Below are positions 41,322 through 54,620 of a stretch of DNA of 64,000 bases, piece after piece. The notes beneath the pieces were generated by a model. The model did no database searches and was not told the DNA's origin. It worked only from the letters and a program-made list of their open reading frames with translations. The stretch is from Brachyhypopomus gauderio. Its lineage: Eukaryota; Chordata; Actinopteri; Gymnotiformes; Hypopomidae. Where the stretch lies: contig NC_135224.1 in the NCBI RefSeq assembly GCF_052324685.1, positions 21,785,951 through 21,849,950 on the forward strand. Direction: 5' to 3'. The number at the start of each line of letters is the position of its first letter. Within the stretch, counting starts at the first letter, position 1. A program made the translations under genes and the position numbers.

Positions 41322-42556
41322 CTAAACCTGGTCTTCAAGAATTGCTGATGTGTGGAACCGGACACACTCGTGCTCTTCTGGAGATGGACCACTCCAGCAA
41401 GCTCTGTAGCTTCTCTTTGGCAAAAGGACCTCAAACCTGTGAAGCAAAAAATGCATACGGTGTTATTTCTGTGATATAGGGTCAAGAACAAGTTCTTTAA
41501 AGGCCCATGAAGTCTTCTTCCTTAACCTGTCTAACCATCTGGGATTTCTGGACCTCTGAAGCTGAAGCTGGTACTTCTTGTTAGCGCACTTCTTGTTAAC
41601 CATGTTGAAAGTAGATAGAGGCACCTGTTTCCTGGGTTCCTCACGTAGTCTGCGCTCTTCGCTTTAAACATCGGCTCCGAGTCGGCGTCCGTCGTCACTC
41701 TGACGCAGCTCTCGCCACACACCAGCCGGAGGCCGTCTTGGTCACTCTGGTCGCCAGCTACGCCACTGAGCATGGGGAAATGGTACGGCCACTCAGAAGA
41801 ATGACTCACAGTCCCCAAACCGCCTGTAAACCCTACAACTGAACCAAGTGTGTATGCAGGTCAATCAGGATCAGTAAATTCCATATAAGGAGCTAAATAG
41901 TATTTCTGGTCTTTGATGGATAAGAAATACATGAGTTCTAGAACTGAGCCCTAATGTCTGCCCATTGAAATTTGAATGGTTAGGTCTATGTATGCCCAGA
42001 GAATTAACCAACGTCCTTTCATAAGTCTTCCTGATTTAACCCCATTAACAATATTCCTCATTGCCTTGAGAACAATGAACATTTGAATATTGTGACTGCA
42101 GCAGCAACACAATGGCCACCTTCGTCTCTCCGCTTCCCCACTAACCCACCAAACCACATGTCATGTGGAAACATTACTTCTTTGTTTGCTCCAGCTTGCT
42201 TATTTGAATCTCACGGTCCTCCAAGACTCTCCTCAGAGACTCGATTTCTCTCTGCTTGTCCAACAGCTCCCTCTGCAGGCGATGGTTGGTCTCCTCCAGC
42301 GTCTCACAGTAGGCCTGCAACAGGTCAGAGTCACCGTCCCTGAGGGTAACCGCTCGGTCGCAAGAGCCAAATGCAATTTGTCAGAACAGAAGATATTTCT
42401 TACCCTGCTCTCTTCCAGACTATCAAAAGGCCCTGGTGGGTCATCTAAGCACAAGAATCCCCTTACTACATCACTGGGAACAGAAGGCAGAAATGCTGTG
42501 TGTAGTGTAGTATTGTTCTTGACAACAACCATGACAAATCATGTAATATGTGTATA

Positions 42557-42617
<61 letters not shown>

Positions 42618-43628
42618 CCCTGTACCTGTTGATGATGTCCTTATGGGTGACCAGGTTACGCAGGAAGGACTGTAGCCCCAGCCGTCTGGCCTCCAGGAAG
42701 TCCATGTCATAGTTGTCTTTGAACCAACGCTTGGGCGGCAGATCGAGCCTGAATTTGGGAAACGACTCTCTGAGCTGATGCGGGTCACGCACACATGCAC
42801 ACACACCCGCACACACGCCCATACACAAACGCACGCACACACAAGCGCACATCAACGATATGTGAGCGCTGTGAGACTCTTGACTGTGCCTAGATCACCC
42901 CGCCATCACCTGACCGCAGGTGTGTCCTCCAAACCTTGTCATTGAGTCTGCAGAAGTCAGTGTATCGTCTAAAAATAACCCAGCTCTCATCCGGGGCTCT
43001 CTGTACCAGGATCTTGTACACCTGCAACAGATAGGCAAAGATGAAGCACTTCCTTAGTAATGTGGAATGTACTGTATGTGTATGGAGGTGGTATCAAAAT
43101 GATGATTACGTAACATTTTCCTAAGCAATATTTTCCTAGAACTTCAAAAAGGGGTTTAAGCTTCCACGTCTATCATGTGCCGATGTCTATTTGACCATTA
43201 TTTCCAGAATAAGAGTTACTCAAACGTCCCTCCTCCATTAAACCGTACTACAGCTTTTACTGTAATACCAGCTGATTTTACAGACTCGGTAAGGCATTCA
43301 CCTGACGCGATGACACCCACCACCACCCGAAGCTTACCGTAAACTTTGCCCTTTCCTCCATCACTTCGTATCCAAGCAGCGTGGGTGTGGGCGCTGCGCC
43401 CTGCCAGTCGGCGCCGTCGGCTCCGTCCTCCTCGCCGGTTAGCATTCTCAGAGCATCCGTGCTCTGGTGCTGGTAAGGCACACAAGGCCCTCTCCTCATC
43501 CAGCTGTTTCGGGGCAGCGCATCAAGGCTGCCCGACAGATTGCCAAGCGAGGACGCTCTCCTGTGCCCATGTCGGGCACTCCCGTACGTGCTCCGCAAGA
43601 AAGGGAAAGGGACAAACGAGGCAGCCAT
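41322..43628 (-). CDS. snx16: Sorting nexin 16
   Basis: Sorting nexin 16 binds phosphatidylinositol 3-phosphate through a PX domain and acts on early and late endosomes. Exons: 43,628-43,338 (ATG at 43,628; MAASFVPFP, ending [17 protein letters not shown]), 43,021-42,935 ([23 protein letters not shown]), 42,774-42,626 ([31 protein letters not shown]), 42,473-42,404 ([18 protein letters not shown]) and 42,314 to about 42,178 ([19 protein letters not shown], a coiled coil). The PX residues RRY (115-117) and PPKRW are present. All these phases agree, giving 245 codons if the TAA at 42,176-42,174 is used. That TAA overlaps a GTAATG donor. Splicing there to 41,804-41,625 and 41,436-41,322 stays in phase and yields 342 residues ending ILEDQV, but I do not recognise this C-terminus. 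The PX and coiled-coil part is certain; the last two exons are tentative. Confidence 0.9.
42561..42617. repeat. (GT)n microsatellite in snx16 intron
   Basis: About 28 GT units lie immediately downstream (in gene sense) of the donor of the third snx16 exon, separated from it by only about 10 bp. Confidence 0.95.
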
Positions 43629-45412
43629 AACTGCAAATTTCAGGGATGAAAACAAAAGTTATAGAGATGTTGCAGTGACAGACATTTGGGCATTTTGTCA
43701 CGCGCTAGAAGAACGCACTGCGCACTGCGCATATGGAGTCACCAACGCGCAACGTCGTGGATATGTGGAATGTGCTGGCGGAGCTGGACCAAAAACAATG
43801 GCTCCGTTTTTACTGCATGACTAATCTTTGGAGGGCTTTAAGATAAGGGGGAGGCGTGGGCCAAGCGAGGTTTAATCATTACAATGCGTTGAAAAACGCC
43901 GTTACATACATAACGTACGTAGCTGAATAGCAGAGTTATACGAATACCATACGTAATATTTGCATTTGAATACCGCACAACCTCCCGATACGTTCAACGT
44001 TAATTATGAAGAGACGATGCAGAGTTGGAGACGTTAGAAGAGAAGGTCTCAGAAATAGGCCAAGCGATTTACATCCACAATACGACATGCAAAATCCTTC
44101 TGCGCTTCAGACATTATTATCTTTCTCGAGTAATTTATAAGACCCACCATAACTAACACTACTGTCCTACAGAATGTAATTTAGTATGATACTTACCTAA
44201 TGCAGGTTAATTGTCAAGACGGATCAGCAATGTTATATGAACGAAATGGTGGGGAAATAAACGCTGAATTTAAGATCTAGCTACACGATCAGCTGATTGT
44301 TTGAGCGTCCACAAACGCGCAATCTCGGGAGTGTTTTTGTCTAGGGATGGAACACTGCCCCCCTGCGTGATGAATTAAAAACGGGAGCCAACCGGACCGG
44401 ATCTGGGCGTGTAGAGCCCACCCGCTTGCGTTCCCCTCCCATTACCATTACCAGTTCACCAAGTTAGGGGGAAAATAGCAACAGACCAAAAACACGTGGT
44501 GAGGTTTCGTTATTAATACAGGGCTTAGGTGAAGCAATAATAATTGGAAGGGACAGTTTTCTGGGAAATTCCAAGAAGTCTGTTACTTTATGGGAAAAAC
44601 AAATAGGTCCAAGCGGCATAATGATGTGGAATTAGGATAGTGGGGTCGTAAGTGCTGGAACAGTAGATACAGGAGCCCTAATGTATCCTGGAAAATGGAG
44701 AGCAAGCGTTTATTGAGTAGGTAAGGCAATTAGAGCCCATTAGAGCCCATCCTGGGGACAAACTAAGCCGTCAGTCCCCGACACCTCCAGGGATCTCGGT
44801 CCAAACGGACATCACCGGATTACACCGCAAACTCTGAATTTGTCAAACTGTGGACACGCCCCCTCATCACACCCGGAAGTAACCTCGGTCGGAGCGCTCC
44901 GAACCTCGCGCTCCGAACGTCGGCTCGCACGCACGCGCGCGCCTGGGCGGAGTAGAATCACGGCCGTGAGCGCGAGACCTCGTCCTGGGCGAATCTCGTA
45001 CTGGACACGCATTTTATTAGGAAGCGCGTGCATAATTAACGTTAGGTGGTATCTACAGACACTGGCGTTTTTACGGTAACGTTTGTTGAGTGTGTGTGTG
45101 AGTGAGTGTGTGTGTTTGTGTGAGTGTGTGTGACGGAGTTAGAAGCGAAACGCAGATCCACCCGACAGTCGCGGCAGAGTCGCTCGGACATTTTAAAGTT
45201 TCGCACGCGCATCGTCGTCCGCGTCTGAGCTCCCGAGCGCCTGTTTCGGTCCGCGGGGATCACGCGCTCCAGTCCGTCATGTCGGTGTCCTGATGCGTCG
45301 GTTCGTTCGCTCCACCCGTGTCGCGTGCGGCTTGTCGGTAGCGCGAGCTCTCGGTTCCATTTTCGCTGCGGAGAAGCGGCGCACGGGCCCGCGGTGAGCG
45401 CGCACATCCACC
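43629..45412. promoter_or_regulatory. Shared 5' interval between snx16 and ripk2, CpG-rich
   Basis: The two genes point away from each other across 1784 bp. The right third (about 44,780-45,410) is rich in CpG (for example CGCACGCACGCGCGCGCC near 44,928) and looks like a CpG-island promoter with the ripk2 5' untranslated region. A TG/AG-rich tract occupies 45,086-45,132. The left side near 43,630-43,830 is also fairly GC-rich. No TATA box is obvious. A transcription start cannot be fixed from sequence alone. Confidence 0.55.
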
Positions 45413-46526
45413 ATGGAGCAGACGGGCTGCGTTAACATCGGCAGCCTGACCAGCACGTTACCGGTGATCCCCTACCGAAAACTAACGGACTTGCACTATA
45501 TCAGCAAAGGTGGGTTCGGCACCGTGTTCCGAGCTCAGCACAGCGACTGGCGCACCACCGTCGCCATTAAGTGTTTGAAACTGGATTCGCCTGTTGGTGA
45601 AAGGTAAGGTCGAGAACTTGTGTGCTGCTTTTGACATTTTGACGTTAAAGTTTGTTTTGGCGACTGCATCGACGTGTTTATTGACCATTGACTGGTTCAT
45701 TGCGGGTGTGCGCATTAATGCATTACCGGCTGCTTACCTTTCTTCGCCCGGTCTGCAGTTTCATAGGCAGCTAGCACGGTTCACTTGGCTTAGATCTCCA
45801 CTATACCAGCTGCCTCCGCCAGAAAAAAAGTTAATAAAATATTCTCAACAACCTACAGGTCATAATGTAAACCGAATATGGCAGCAATGATGTATTTGGG
45901 TGGTGTACACTCAGCCAGGAAGACCCTGCTTGTTCAGTGTTTATATTTTGATTGTATTATTAGTTATCAAGATATACATTGTTGGGGGTTTATAGTTTTC
46001 TATTAATTTGTATTTATTGTATTGTATACAAAGCACCACCAGAAATGAAACAAAAATCTGAACCGACGTTCGGTACAAATTTTATGACAAGTAGTCTTGT
46101 CACTACTAACAGACATGAGATGAGACAAGGTTTTGTTTTAAAGCTCTTTTCAGTCTGGTCTGGTGGTGGTGGTGTTGGTGGTTGTGGTGGAATTAATTAT
46201 TTGACCCTTTAAAACTTCCTCACAGGGAACGCAATTGTTTACTTAAAGAGGCTGAGGTGTTACACAAAGCCAGGTTCAACCACATCATCCAGATCTTTGG
46301 GGTGTGTAATGAGCCGGAGTTCTTCTGCATAATCACAGAGTTCATGACCAACGGCTCCCTGGACGAGCTGCTTCATGAGGTAAGACTTCTGGACACTGGC
46401 CCTCGGCCAGCATCCACCATTGTAGCTCCTTTTTTAATCTTGGTCTAAATGATAATGGTACATTCTGTAACATTCTCTCTGTGTGTTATCAGAGATTCAC
46501 GCTCTGCTCATCCTGTCTCCCCACCT

Positions 46527-46571
<45 letters not shown>

Positions 46572-48824
46572 CAGAAAAGCATGTACCCCGTGGTGGCCTG
46601 GCCCCTGAGGTTACGTGTTCTGTATGAAATCGCACTAGGGGTCAACTTCCTTCACAACATGAGCCCACCGCTGCTTCACCATGATCTGAAGACACAGAAC
46701 ATCCTTCTGGACGGGGAGTACCACGTGAAGGTTCGTGAGCTCCGTAGTGGTCAACCTGGACCACACTGTTATCTTTTACCCGTCAGCATTGAACTGTTGA
46801 AAAGATCGCAGCTTACCTCAGCTTTAGCAAAAGTTTGTTGATCGGTGTTTCAGTTATTGATTTACTCCTACACTACACGGTTGGAGTGTGGGACCTTACT
46901 GATAGCCATGACTCCTACTGTCCACATCCATGAGTAACCATTCCCAGAAACGGCCGTGTTCTTTTCCACACCTCTGTGCTAGTTCTGTTCTCCAGCAGGC
47001 TAAATGTTTCAGTCGTTAGACAGGACGAGCCTGCCTCCTGTTAACCTGCTTGATCTCCATGCGAAAAAGCAGAAGGCGATTTTTACATTGATGATTTTAG
47101 TACCTATTTTTTATAGATTTTTCCTCTTTTCATAAACACCATAATCATCAAGATCATAAGTGCCAGTTGTCAGTCTACAAATTTAATCCAAAATAAAGTA
47201 GTATGAAATAAATAAGAGAGATAAAACATTGCTGATGAATCAGCCGTGCTATTAATGACCGTTATACCACATTTATTGTCACAGCTGAGTAATAGTATGA
47301 TTTAGCCATTTCCTCCAGATCTTAAAAAAAAAACATATTTTTTGCCAATGTCAAAGCAAATTTGAGGATTTCTATGTCATAAATGTCATGAACCAATTGC
47401 CACTGGGGCATTTTTGTGCAGTTGTCTTCTTGTTGGCTGCTAGACACACCTGCAGCAGGTATATATCCACTCCTACCATCTGTTATCTCCTACCAGACTG
47501 TCTGCTGTGTTCCCCAAAAATCAGAACCGAACAGGTCTTGGGCATGTCACAGTGCAGAATATTGCTAAAATAAGACCTAATCGATCCCAGTAGTATAGAA
47601 TATTGGTACATGTGTGTGACCTGTATCTGTCCCACATCAGTGGTACAATAATGTTTCTATCAAGGTTGAAGTCATACCACGCTGCACTGATTTAACTGTA
47701 ATAAAAAAAAAACCTGTTATTCCAGCAAAATTCACACCAGTTCTAGAACTTGTGTTTATAAATTGTGTTTTGCCCACGCGACACCCCCAGTCCCGGGGGA
47801 TATACCGATGTTAAGTACCTTCCCCCAGGTGTCGCTGACACATTCAGTTGACACAATTTGAGGAAATTCCAGAAGCATTGTGTTCAGTACACATTTTAAA
47901 TTACAAAGGCTATACATATATATACTTAGATGTGGGCTGCAATTCAAATCGTGTTCTCTGATAGACGACGTCCAGCCAAAACGTCTCACTTGACCTTTTT
48001 CCGTATGGAATCCCGCTGGTTGTCATGGAGCTCCTGACCCTTGACCCTTTTGCTCCTTCGTTAACAGATAGCTGACTTTGGCCTGTCCAAATGGCGCCAG
48101 ATTTCCATTAGCAAAGGGTCGGGTTCTAAGCCTGCCGAGATGGGCGGGACCGTCATATACATGCCGCCCGAAGAATACGAACCCCACCGGACCCGACGGG
48201 CTGACGTCAAGCAGGACATGTACAGGTACGATACACGGCTGGGCAGAACCTGCTCCGTGTTCTAGTGGAACTTCTCATTAAATATTGATGAAACATTTCC
48301 AAGTAGCAAATCGATGAATTTATTTTATCTTATGTTATTGTTATTTATTTTAAACATCATGCCGATGTAAATGAGTCTTGGAAGGACTTGCAGGGAAAGT
48401 TTCAGATAAGCTGTTGAATACCATCAGTAAATCAAACAGGATCCGCTATGTGTGTTCAGGAGAGAGTCCCGCCTCCTTTTGTCAAACAGAGGGAAATCTA
48501 AGAGTCTTTATCTTACAGGTGGTTTACTGATTAGCTGTTTATAAATCCAGTAGGGTCATAAAGTTCCCACTGGCTGTGTGTAAGCGCTCGCTGAGAGAAG
48601 TAAATCCTGAGGGATAGATTTTCTAATGTGTTTCTGAGTTTGCTATTTTTAAGAATTATTTAAGATGGCTGTGTTGGAAATGTTCTAGATAAAATATTAC
48701 ACTCTAGTCTGAAATTGCTGTATTTTCACATTATTCTTGTTCCAGTTTGTTTCTGTGTTTATAGGCACTGACTAGTAATGGCAAGTTCAATCAGCTTGAG
48801 TATTTAAGATTAATAATCGTTCTA

Positions 48825-48856
<32 letters not shown>

Positions 48857-51800
48857 GGTCTTCCTTTTTCTAAGTAATAGTCTGAAACATTTATTATTAA
48901 TAGACCGAAACCTTTCTGTTAGTGCGTGGCTCTGTCGCTCCTTATTTTGACGCTGCTTGTGGTCAGCTGTTGTTTTATAGCGGTGATTCTCCATATTTCC
49001 TCACTGCGGCCTTTCTGGCGATTCGTAGCCAGCTGACCTGATGACCTCATCTGTTTCTATGTGGGGGTGGGGGGGTTTGCGGGGTGTCTCGTATACTGGC
49101 TGAGGAGCCCATACCTCACCCCTGCGTTCACTCCGCTTGCCTCGCGGTCCGGCCCGGCCCTTCGCAGACCAGAGCGAGAGTGTCATAACTTGTGGACGAT
49201 AGTGAGAGTTCTTTTTTTTTCTCGCTCTGTCCTTCCTCTTCCTCTGAGGGGATTCCCTGGCCAGGCTGCCGTGCCACTCGTCATGTCTTCTGCTTCTTCT
49301 TTCAGCTATGCTATCATCATGTGGGAGGTACTGTCTCGACGGATCCCTTTCGAAGGTAAGCAGAAGGGGGAGTTTTGTGTGTGTGTGTGTGTGTGTGTTG
49401 GGGGGGGGGGGGGGGGGGGGGGGGTGCATCAGGCTACCAGACCGGTTTGCTAGCATACCGCAAGCGTTTTTGGCCGCTCATTCTCATGAGTGTTTTTTTT
49501 TTTTTTAACCATTCCATTTCAGTGTCTTAACGAATTATGATCCAGTGTTGAATCAAAACCTTTGGTGATTAATTAACTTGGATAATTCATTTGTGTTGAC
49601 TTTAATACAGGCAGCAATTTATTTTTTGTTTTGAAGACTGGAATGTGTTAGAAGGGCCTAATGTTCTGTAGATAGCCTGATGTGGGTGACCGTCCCTGCC
49701 ATGACACAGGGATTACTCCCCTTCATTCTCTTTGGCTTACATGTGGCTGAGGACACAAAGCCTTAATTGTTTTTGTATCTTCTTGCCAGATGCCACCAAC
49801 CCAATGCAGATCATGTTCAGCGTCCTGCGCGGGACACGGCCCGACACGGGATTGGACAGCCTGCCGGCAGACATTCCCAGCAGAGAGACCCTTATCAACA
49901 TCATGACCTGCGGCTGGACCGCCAACCCAGACGAGCGTCCCTCCTTCCTCAGTGAGAGTCCGGCTTCACCTCCTCCAGCCAAAGGAGCATTTAAGGCTGC
50001 CAACCAGGCTCCCTACCCTGAGGGAACGCAATCTAATTTGGCTCTCGTTTTCGATTAAACTTTTCAGCCTCCTTCCCAGAACTGTTACATGTAGCAGGTT
50101 GCGTAATAGCCACAGAGCAGTGTGTCTATTTTTACCTTCCTGTGTTGAGGCCCTCCTGTTTGAGGGACTCTGATTTTTTAGTGGCACATTTTAACGTTAC
50201 ACTACTCTCCGCTCCTTTAGTTCCTCTTATTGCTTCCTGCCGTGCTTTCGTGTGGCAGCTGCTTGTAATCCTGTGTGGCGTTTTGAAGCTGTTTGGTCAT
50301 GTGTGTGCTGACTCCGCCCACCAGACTGCCTGAAGGAGCTGGAGCCCATGCTGCGCAGGTTTGACGAAATCGATGTCCTGGAGGCCGTCCTGGAGGTCAA
50401 AAGGTCAAAGGTGAGCAGGCTTCAAAAGGTGAACTTTGGATTATTAGACGTGTTCAACAGTGAGATTCTCAAAAAGTTTTTATTGAATACTTGAATATTG
50501 TCCAATCGGAGAGACATAAGCTCAATGTGGGAACAGTCCTTTACGAACACAGTAAAACTGAGCGTGGTGATATTTATTCAGAGACCTCGAAAAGTTCAAC
50601 CGTTCCTAAATAGGGAAATGCCGTTTGGTTCCTGTCCGCTTTGCCTGCAGTTCATGCGTCCGCTGGGCCACGGCCTGCCGACCCCAACCGACGCCAAGAG
50701 CCTGGAAGTGAAGTGTCTGAAGGAGCCGCCCACTCCATGGCCTGTTAGTGTCCACGCCACATTTACACCAGACCTCATCTTCTCCATTCACACGCTTAAT
50801 CGAGTCCTCCGTGCTTCTGCTGTTGTGAATATCCAGGCAATGTCTCAACGAGACGTTTGCCCTCTTCCTGCAGATGTTTGTGTCACTTTCAAACTTTGAT
50901 CACTGCCAGCTGTTGCTGCTCCGGTCGTGAGCCGGTGTAGGTTATATTGTCATTTGATGTTTGACTGTGGTGTTTATGTGACAGGACAACAGCTCCACCT
51001 CTGGATCTGGTTCCTGCTCTTCCCAGGATACAGATATGTCCCAGCCGGGCTTCCTTACCATGTCAAGTCCCTCTCAAGGTAAGCCATTTTCCCAAGATGA
51101 ACCATTTTGTCGTCCAGTTTTTGATGAAGAGTATTACAGCTTGTATTTGGATTGTCTAGTTGTGTTTGAAAGCCATGCAGGTTATTGGTTGATATTTTGT
51201 AATTCCCTGTGCACTGAACATTTTCTAGGTGGACCATTGCCGTCGGTCCTGTCCCTTCCTATGGACACCCCAAAGCCCCTGATGGACCAAGGCAGCCAGA
51301 ACAACCTGAACCCCGAGTATCAGACAGCGCAGCCCATCTCTGACTTCAACATCCCTCTGAAACCCCACCTCCCCCAGACCGAGACTGACCTGCCCTTAAA
51401 CTTTCATCCACTCACACTGCAGACACACCCACAAGGTATGTCACATGACTGATCTAACTAGACCTACAAGCCACTTCTGGTTCATTTTGTAGCTAATCGT
51501 GCTTGATAATTGAGTAGGCTGGAGAGTGGAAGCGTTCCGCTCTTTTGTTTGGAGCATAACCTCTGCGGCCCCGCCCTCATTTGTCCTCAGACTTCCCATT
51601 GGCGTCGGACAACCAGGGCCCAGCGGCGCGCTGGATTGGCTGTCGTCGGGAGGAAGTGGTGCAGCAGATGACGGAGGCGTGTCTCAACCAGAGCTTGGAC
51701 GCGCTGCTCTCCCGAGAGCTCCTCATGTGCGAGGACTACGAGCTCGTGGCCAACCAGCCGACCCGCACGGCCAAGGTCCGGAAGCTCCTGGACACGTGCG

Positions 51801-51979
51801 AGCGCCACAGCGAGGAGTTCTGCCGCGTGGTCGTGCGCAAGCTACAGGAGAACAAGCAGATGGGCCTGCGGCCGTACCCGGACCTCACCTCGCCGACGGT
51901 GGCCCCGCCCCCACCGTACTCCTCCGCCAGCGCTCCGCCCTTCTCCACCTCCTACAACAACACCCGCAACGTGTTCTGA
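45413..51979 (+). CDS. ripk2: Receptor-interacting serine/threonine-protein kinase 2
   Basis: RIPK2 links the cytosolic peptidoglycan sensors NOD1/NOD2 to NF-kB and MAPK signalling through a CARD-CARD contact. Eleven exons join in phase: 45,413-45,603, 46,226-46,379, 46,575-46,730, 48,068-48,225, 49,306-49,355, 49,790-49,951, 50,325-50,410, 50,651-50,743, 50,985-51,078, 51,229-51,435 and 51,591-51,979. They total 1740 nt (579 residues; human 540). Kinase features: glycine loop [16 protein letters not shown] with Lys53, helix-[13 protein letters not shown], catalytic loop [10 protein letters not shown] (Asp152), IADFGLSKW (Asp170), YMPPEEYEP, and NPDERPSF. A low-complexity linker follows. The C-terminal CARD (about 464-550: [50 protein letters not shown]) is complete. 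The start is the first ATG after a CpG-rich leader and matches family length. Donors after exons 3 (GTTCGT) and 8 (GTTAGT) are weak. Confidence 0.96.
46529..46568. repeat. (GT)n tract at the acceptor of ripk2 exon 3
   Basis: About 20 GT units end only six bases before the exon at 46,575 (…TGTGAGGCAG). They occupy the place of the polypyrimidine tract. Confidence 0.95.
48826..48858. repeat. (GT)n-(G)n composite tract in ripk2 intron 4
   Basis: About 7 GT units are followed by a run of about 19 G. Confidence 0.95.
49376..49424. repeat. (GT)n-(G)n composite tract in ripk2 intron 5
   Basis: About 11 GT units are followed by a run of about 26 G, 20 bp downstream of the exon ending at 49,355. Confidence 0.95.
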
Positions 51980-54620
51980 GCCCGCCTCCGAGACCGAGGA
52001 TGTCCGCGAGAGACGACTCGAGTTTTGTGCGCTTGTTTCGTTTTCTATTTTTCCCCCGATAAATTGTTTTGCTGTATGCTCTTTGGTGATTGGATAAGCA
52101 TCGTTGCCTGCGTTGTCAGATGGTTGGAGTTGGAGTTTTTCCACATCGGCCCTTGTCCCAGAGGGTTGCTAAGCAATCAGGCCTTCCAGTTCGGTCACCA
52201 TGTTGATGAGTTTATCTGGTGTTTTTTTGTTGTTGTCGGGGACAAGAGACTGTTAAAATGGACAGAAGACTCTGGCAGACTGAGTGAAAGCTCGCTGTCT
52301 TATGGACGTTTCCAGCCACGTGTCTCCACACCCTGATGAAAAAACAGCAGCTCCCGTCTTCCTCTACAAAGCTCGCGGCCTTTTTTTTTTCTTTATTGTG
52401 CATTGACGCAGGTCCCTTATGTAGCTTTTATACACTGTAGGAATCACAAACCTCTTGTCTTTTTTCCTCTCACAACAAACCAGACCTTTTTATTTGGCTG
52501 GTGAACTTCGGTAAGGTTGATTACGGTCAGTTAGGTTTTTTTGACAATGCAGCAGAAAGGTAATTTAGTTGTTCTCAAATTTAGTTTGCTGTCCTGACGT
52601 GACTTGTTTTGGTTTGTGTGTAGGTAAATAGCAGGTTCTGTATATGGTGTATAGTTGACGGCCATGTCTGAAATGGGACACTGTTTCTGGTCGATGTCTT
52701 TGGTTCAGCCTTGTTAGAGGTTCAAATGCTACATCAACACTCTTGTGTTCACTTGTTCACTACATATTACTCACAATGCACAATCATGGCATATATATAT
52801 AATCCATAATTCATCTGAAACATACTCCAGTGAAATGCAGGTACTGGCACTCCTGATATTGACTTTGTAATTAACATTGCTTTAAATTATTCGGTGGAGA
52901 AATCCTATTATAGGTTTGCTTAAGCTGGCAAAGCCACAGTTACTCTGAGGTATAAAGCTTTGATCAGGTCCTCAGTAGTGAGGTTATGAAGGAACTGTGG
53001 CAGGTCCAGACTGTCCTCTCTCAAACGTCATTTCACATATTCAGCAGTTTGCTTATGGGGAATTGTGAACAAGTAATAAGCAATTTCAAACATATTCATT
53101 GCTTTGCAAGAAGGTCTGGCTGCAGGCTTTTTTTGGTTGAAATGGGATTTCACTGTAGTGTTGGAGTGAAATTGCTGGTTCTGAATGCTTGACGCGGCTT
53201 AAATTTGCTCCGTGACGGGGACACTGTTAAAACAGGAAGGTGGATGTACGGATATATTTTTGGCTTAACAACACCTTCAAAGACACCCAGTGCTGTGGTG
53301 ATGTCAGGCGCCACCTTGCTCCATTATCTTCATTTGAAGTGGCCCAATAATGAAAGGGAATCATTGTCCTGGATCTGTTACACTCGTGAGCACAATGTTT
53401 ACGCACTGACTGCTAGTCTGAATATTTGGCACAGTGGACAGTGGCTTGTGCCCTCCAGACAGCTGTGGAGTTGTTGAGATGGAGAACACTGTGTCTAATG
53501 CTTAGGTCTGGATTTAACTTGCACCAGAAAAGGCCCAATGTGTAATACATTGTCCAATCACAGAGGAGAATTTCATCCCAAAAAGTTAGGAAGGACAGCT
53601 GGACTTAAATCTTTGGTTGCACTGGTAGCCTTTGTGTTTGAGTTTTTGTTTTTTTTAACGGAGTAGAATGTGTTCGTTTACAATAGCCAGGTTATTTTTG
53701 TTTGTTTACTTGTAAGCATAAGGCTTGGGGCTGTGTGGATGTAGTTGGTTCCTGAACTTCAAATGGATTACAAGACTGAAGTATAATGTCTGCTGCCTGA
53801 TAAACATCCACCAGACTGGACAAAATGGATTGTGGATCCTTTCAGTCAGCTCCTGTGTTGTTTTTACAACTGCTTTTTTGGGGGAATTGTGATTTGCCTG
53901 GTTCTGTCTCTATCCAGGATATTTATTTTTCTGATACTCCAGAATTATCGTCTTCCATCATGAAAATGATCTAAAATTAATATGTTAATTGGTGAGCCAA
54001 ATGTGTTTACACTGTTATGTTATTAATATTTTTTGAAGACTCCACAAATCAACACTGCAGGTTTTTAACTGGGTTCAAATCTGGAGTTGGAGAGTGCAAA
54101 ACTGATTTTCTATGTTCCTGCTGAGATTTCTATCTGGTTTTTGATGTGTATTTTGGGGTCATTCTCTTGCTGGTAGATTCACGCTTCTGATAAAGGCTAT
54201 CAGATTTTGACCTAAAACTACAACTAGCAGCAAAATAGCAAAACAAATTATTTAAGCATTTGGTTGTGTTTAATAATTCCCAGCTCATTTTTATAACCAT
54301 TCCCTTATCAGCAGGTCCCCAATATTCAGTCAAAATTTGACCTGACATCTCTTTGGCTTTTGTCCAAGTTGGAATGTTAACAAGGGGACTTCACATGTGT
54401 GTGACCTCATATTTGTATCCGAACAAAACAGGAAATGGTCACATCAGTGGAGATCCGGCAGTGTAGTGGGGTTATTTCCCTCCAATTATGCAGATTTTAG
54501 TTTTATTTTACATGTTTTTTTTACAGGTGCCAATAAACTTGCCGCATTTTTTTTTTGTTTGTTTGTTTTTTAAGAACACTGAAATTATTCTGAAAATAAA
54601 ACATTCTCGTAGAAATATTC
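51980..54620 (+). other. Probable 3' untranslated region of ripk2
   Basis: There is no competing coding exon after the ripk2 stop. The first clear AATAAA I see is at 54,595-54,600, which would give a 3' untranslated region of about 2.6 kb. Earlier variant signals are possible. Short open frames (52,025-53,477) have no family signature. Confidence 0.5.
54595..54600 (+). terminator. Candidate polyadenylation signal (ripk2)
   Basis: AATAAA in TGAAAATAAAACATTC, downstream of ripk2 and on its strand. Assignment is by position only. Confidence 0.4.

Noticed and set aside
51526..52062. 178-codon plus frame overlapping the last ripk2 exon
   Set aside because: It is the alternate frame of a GC-rich CARD exon; the CARD frame is unambiguous.
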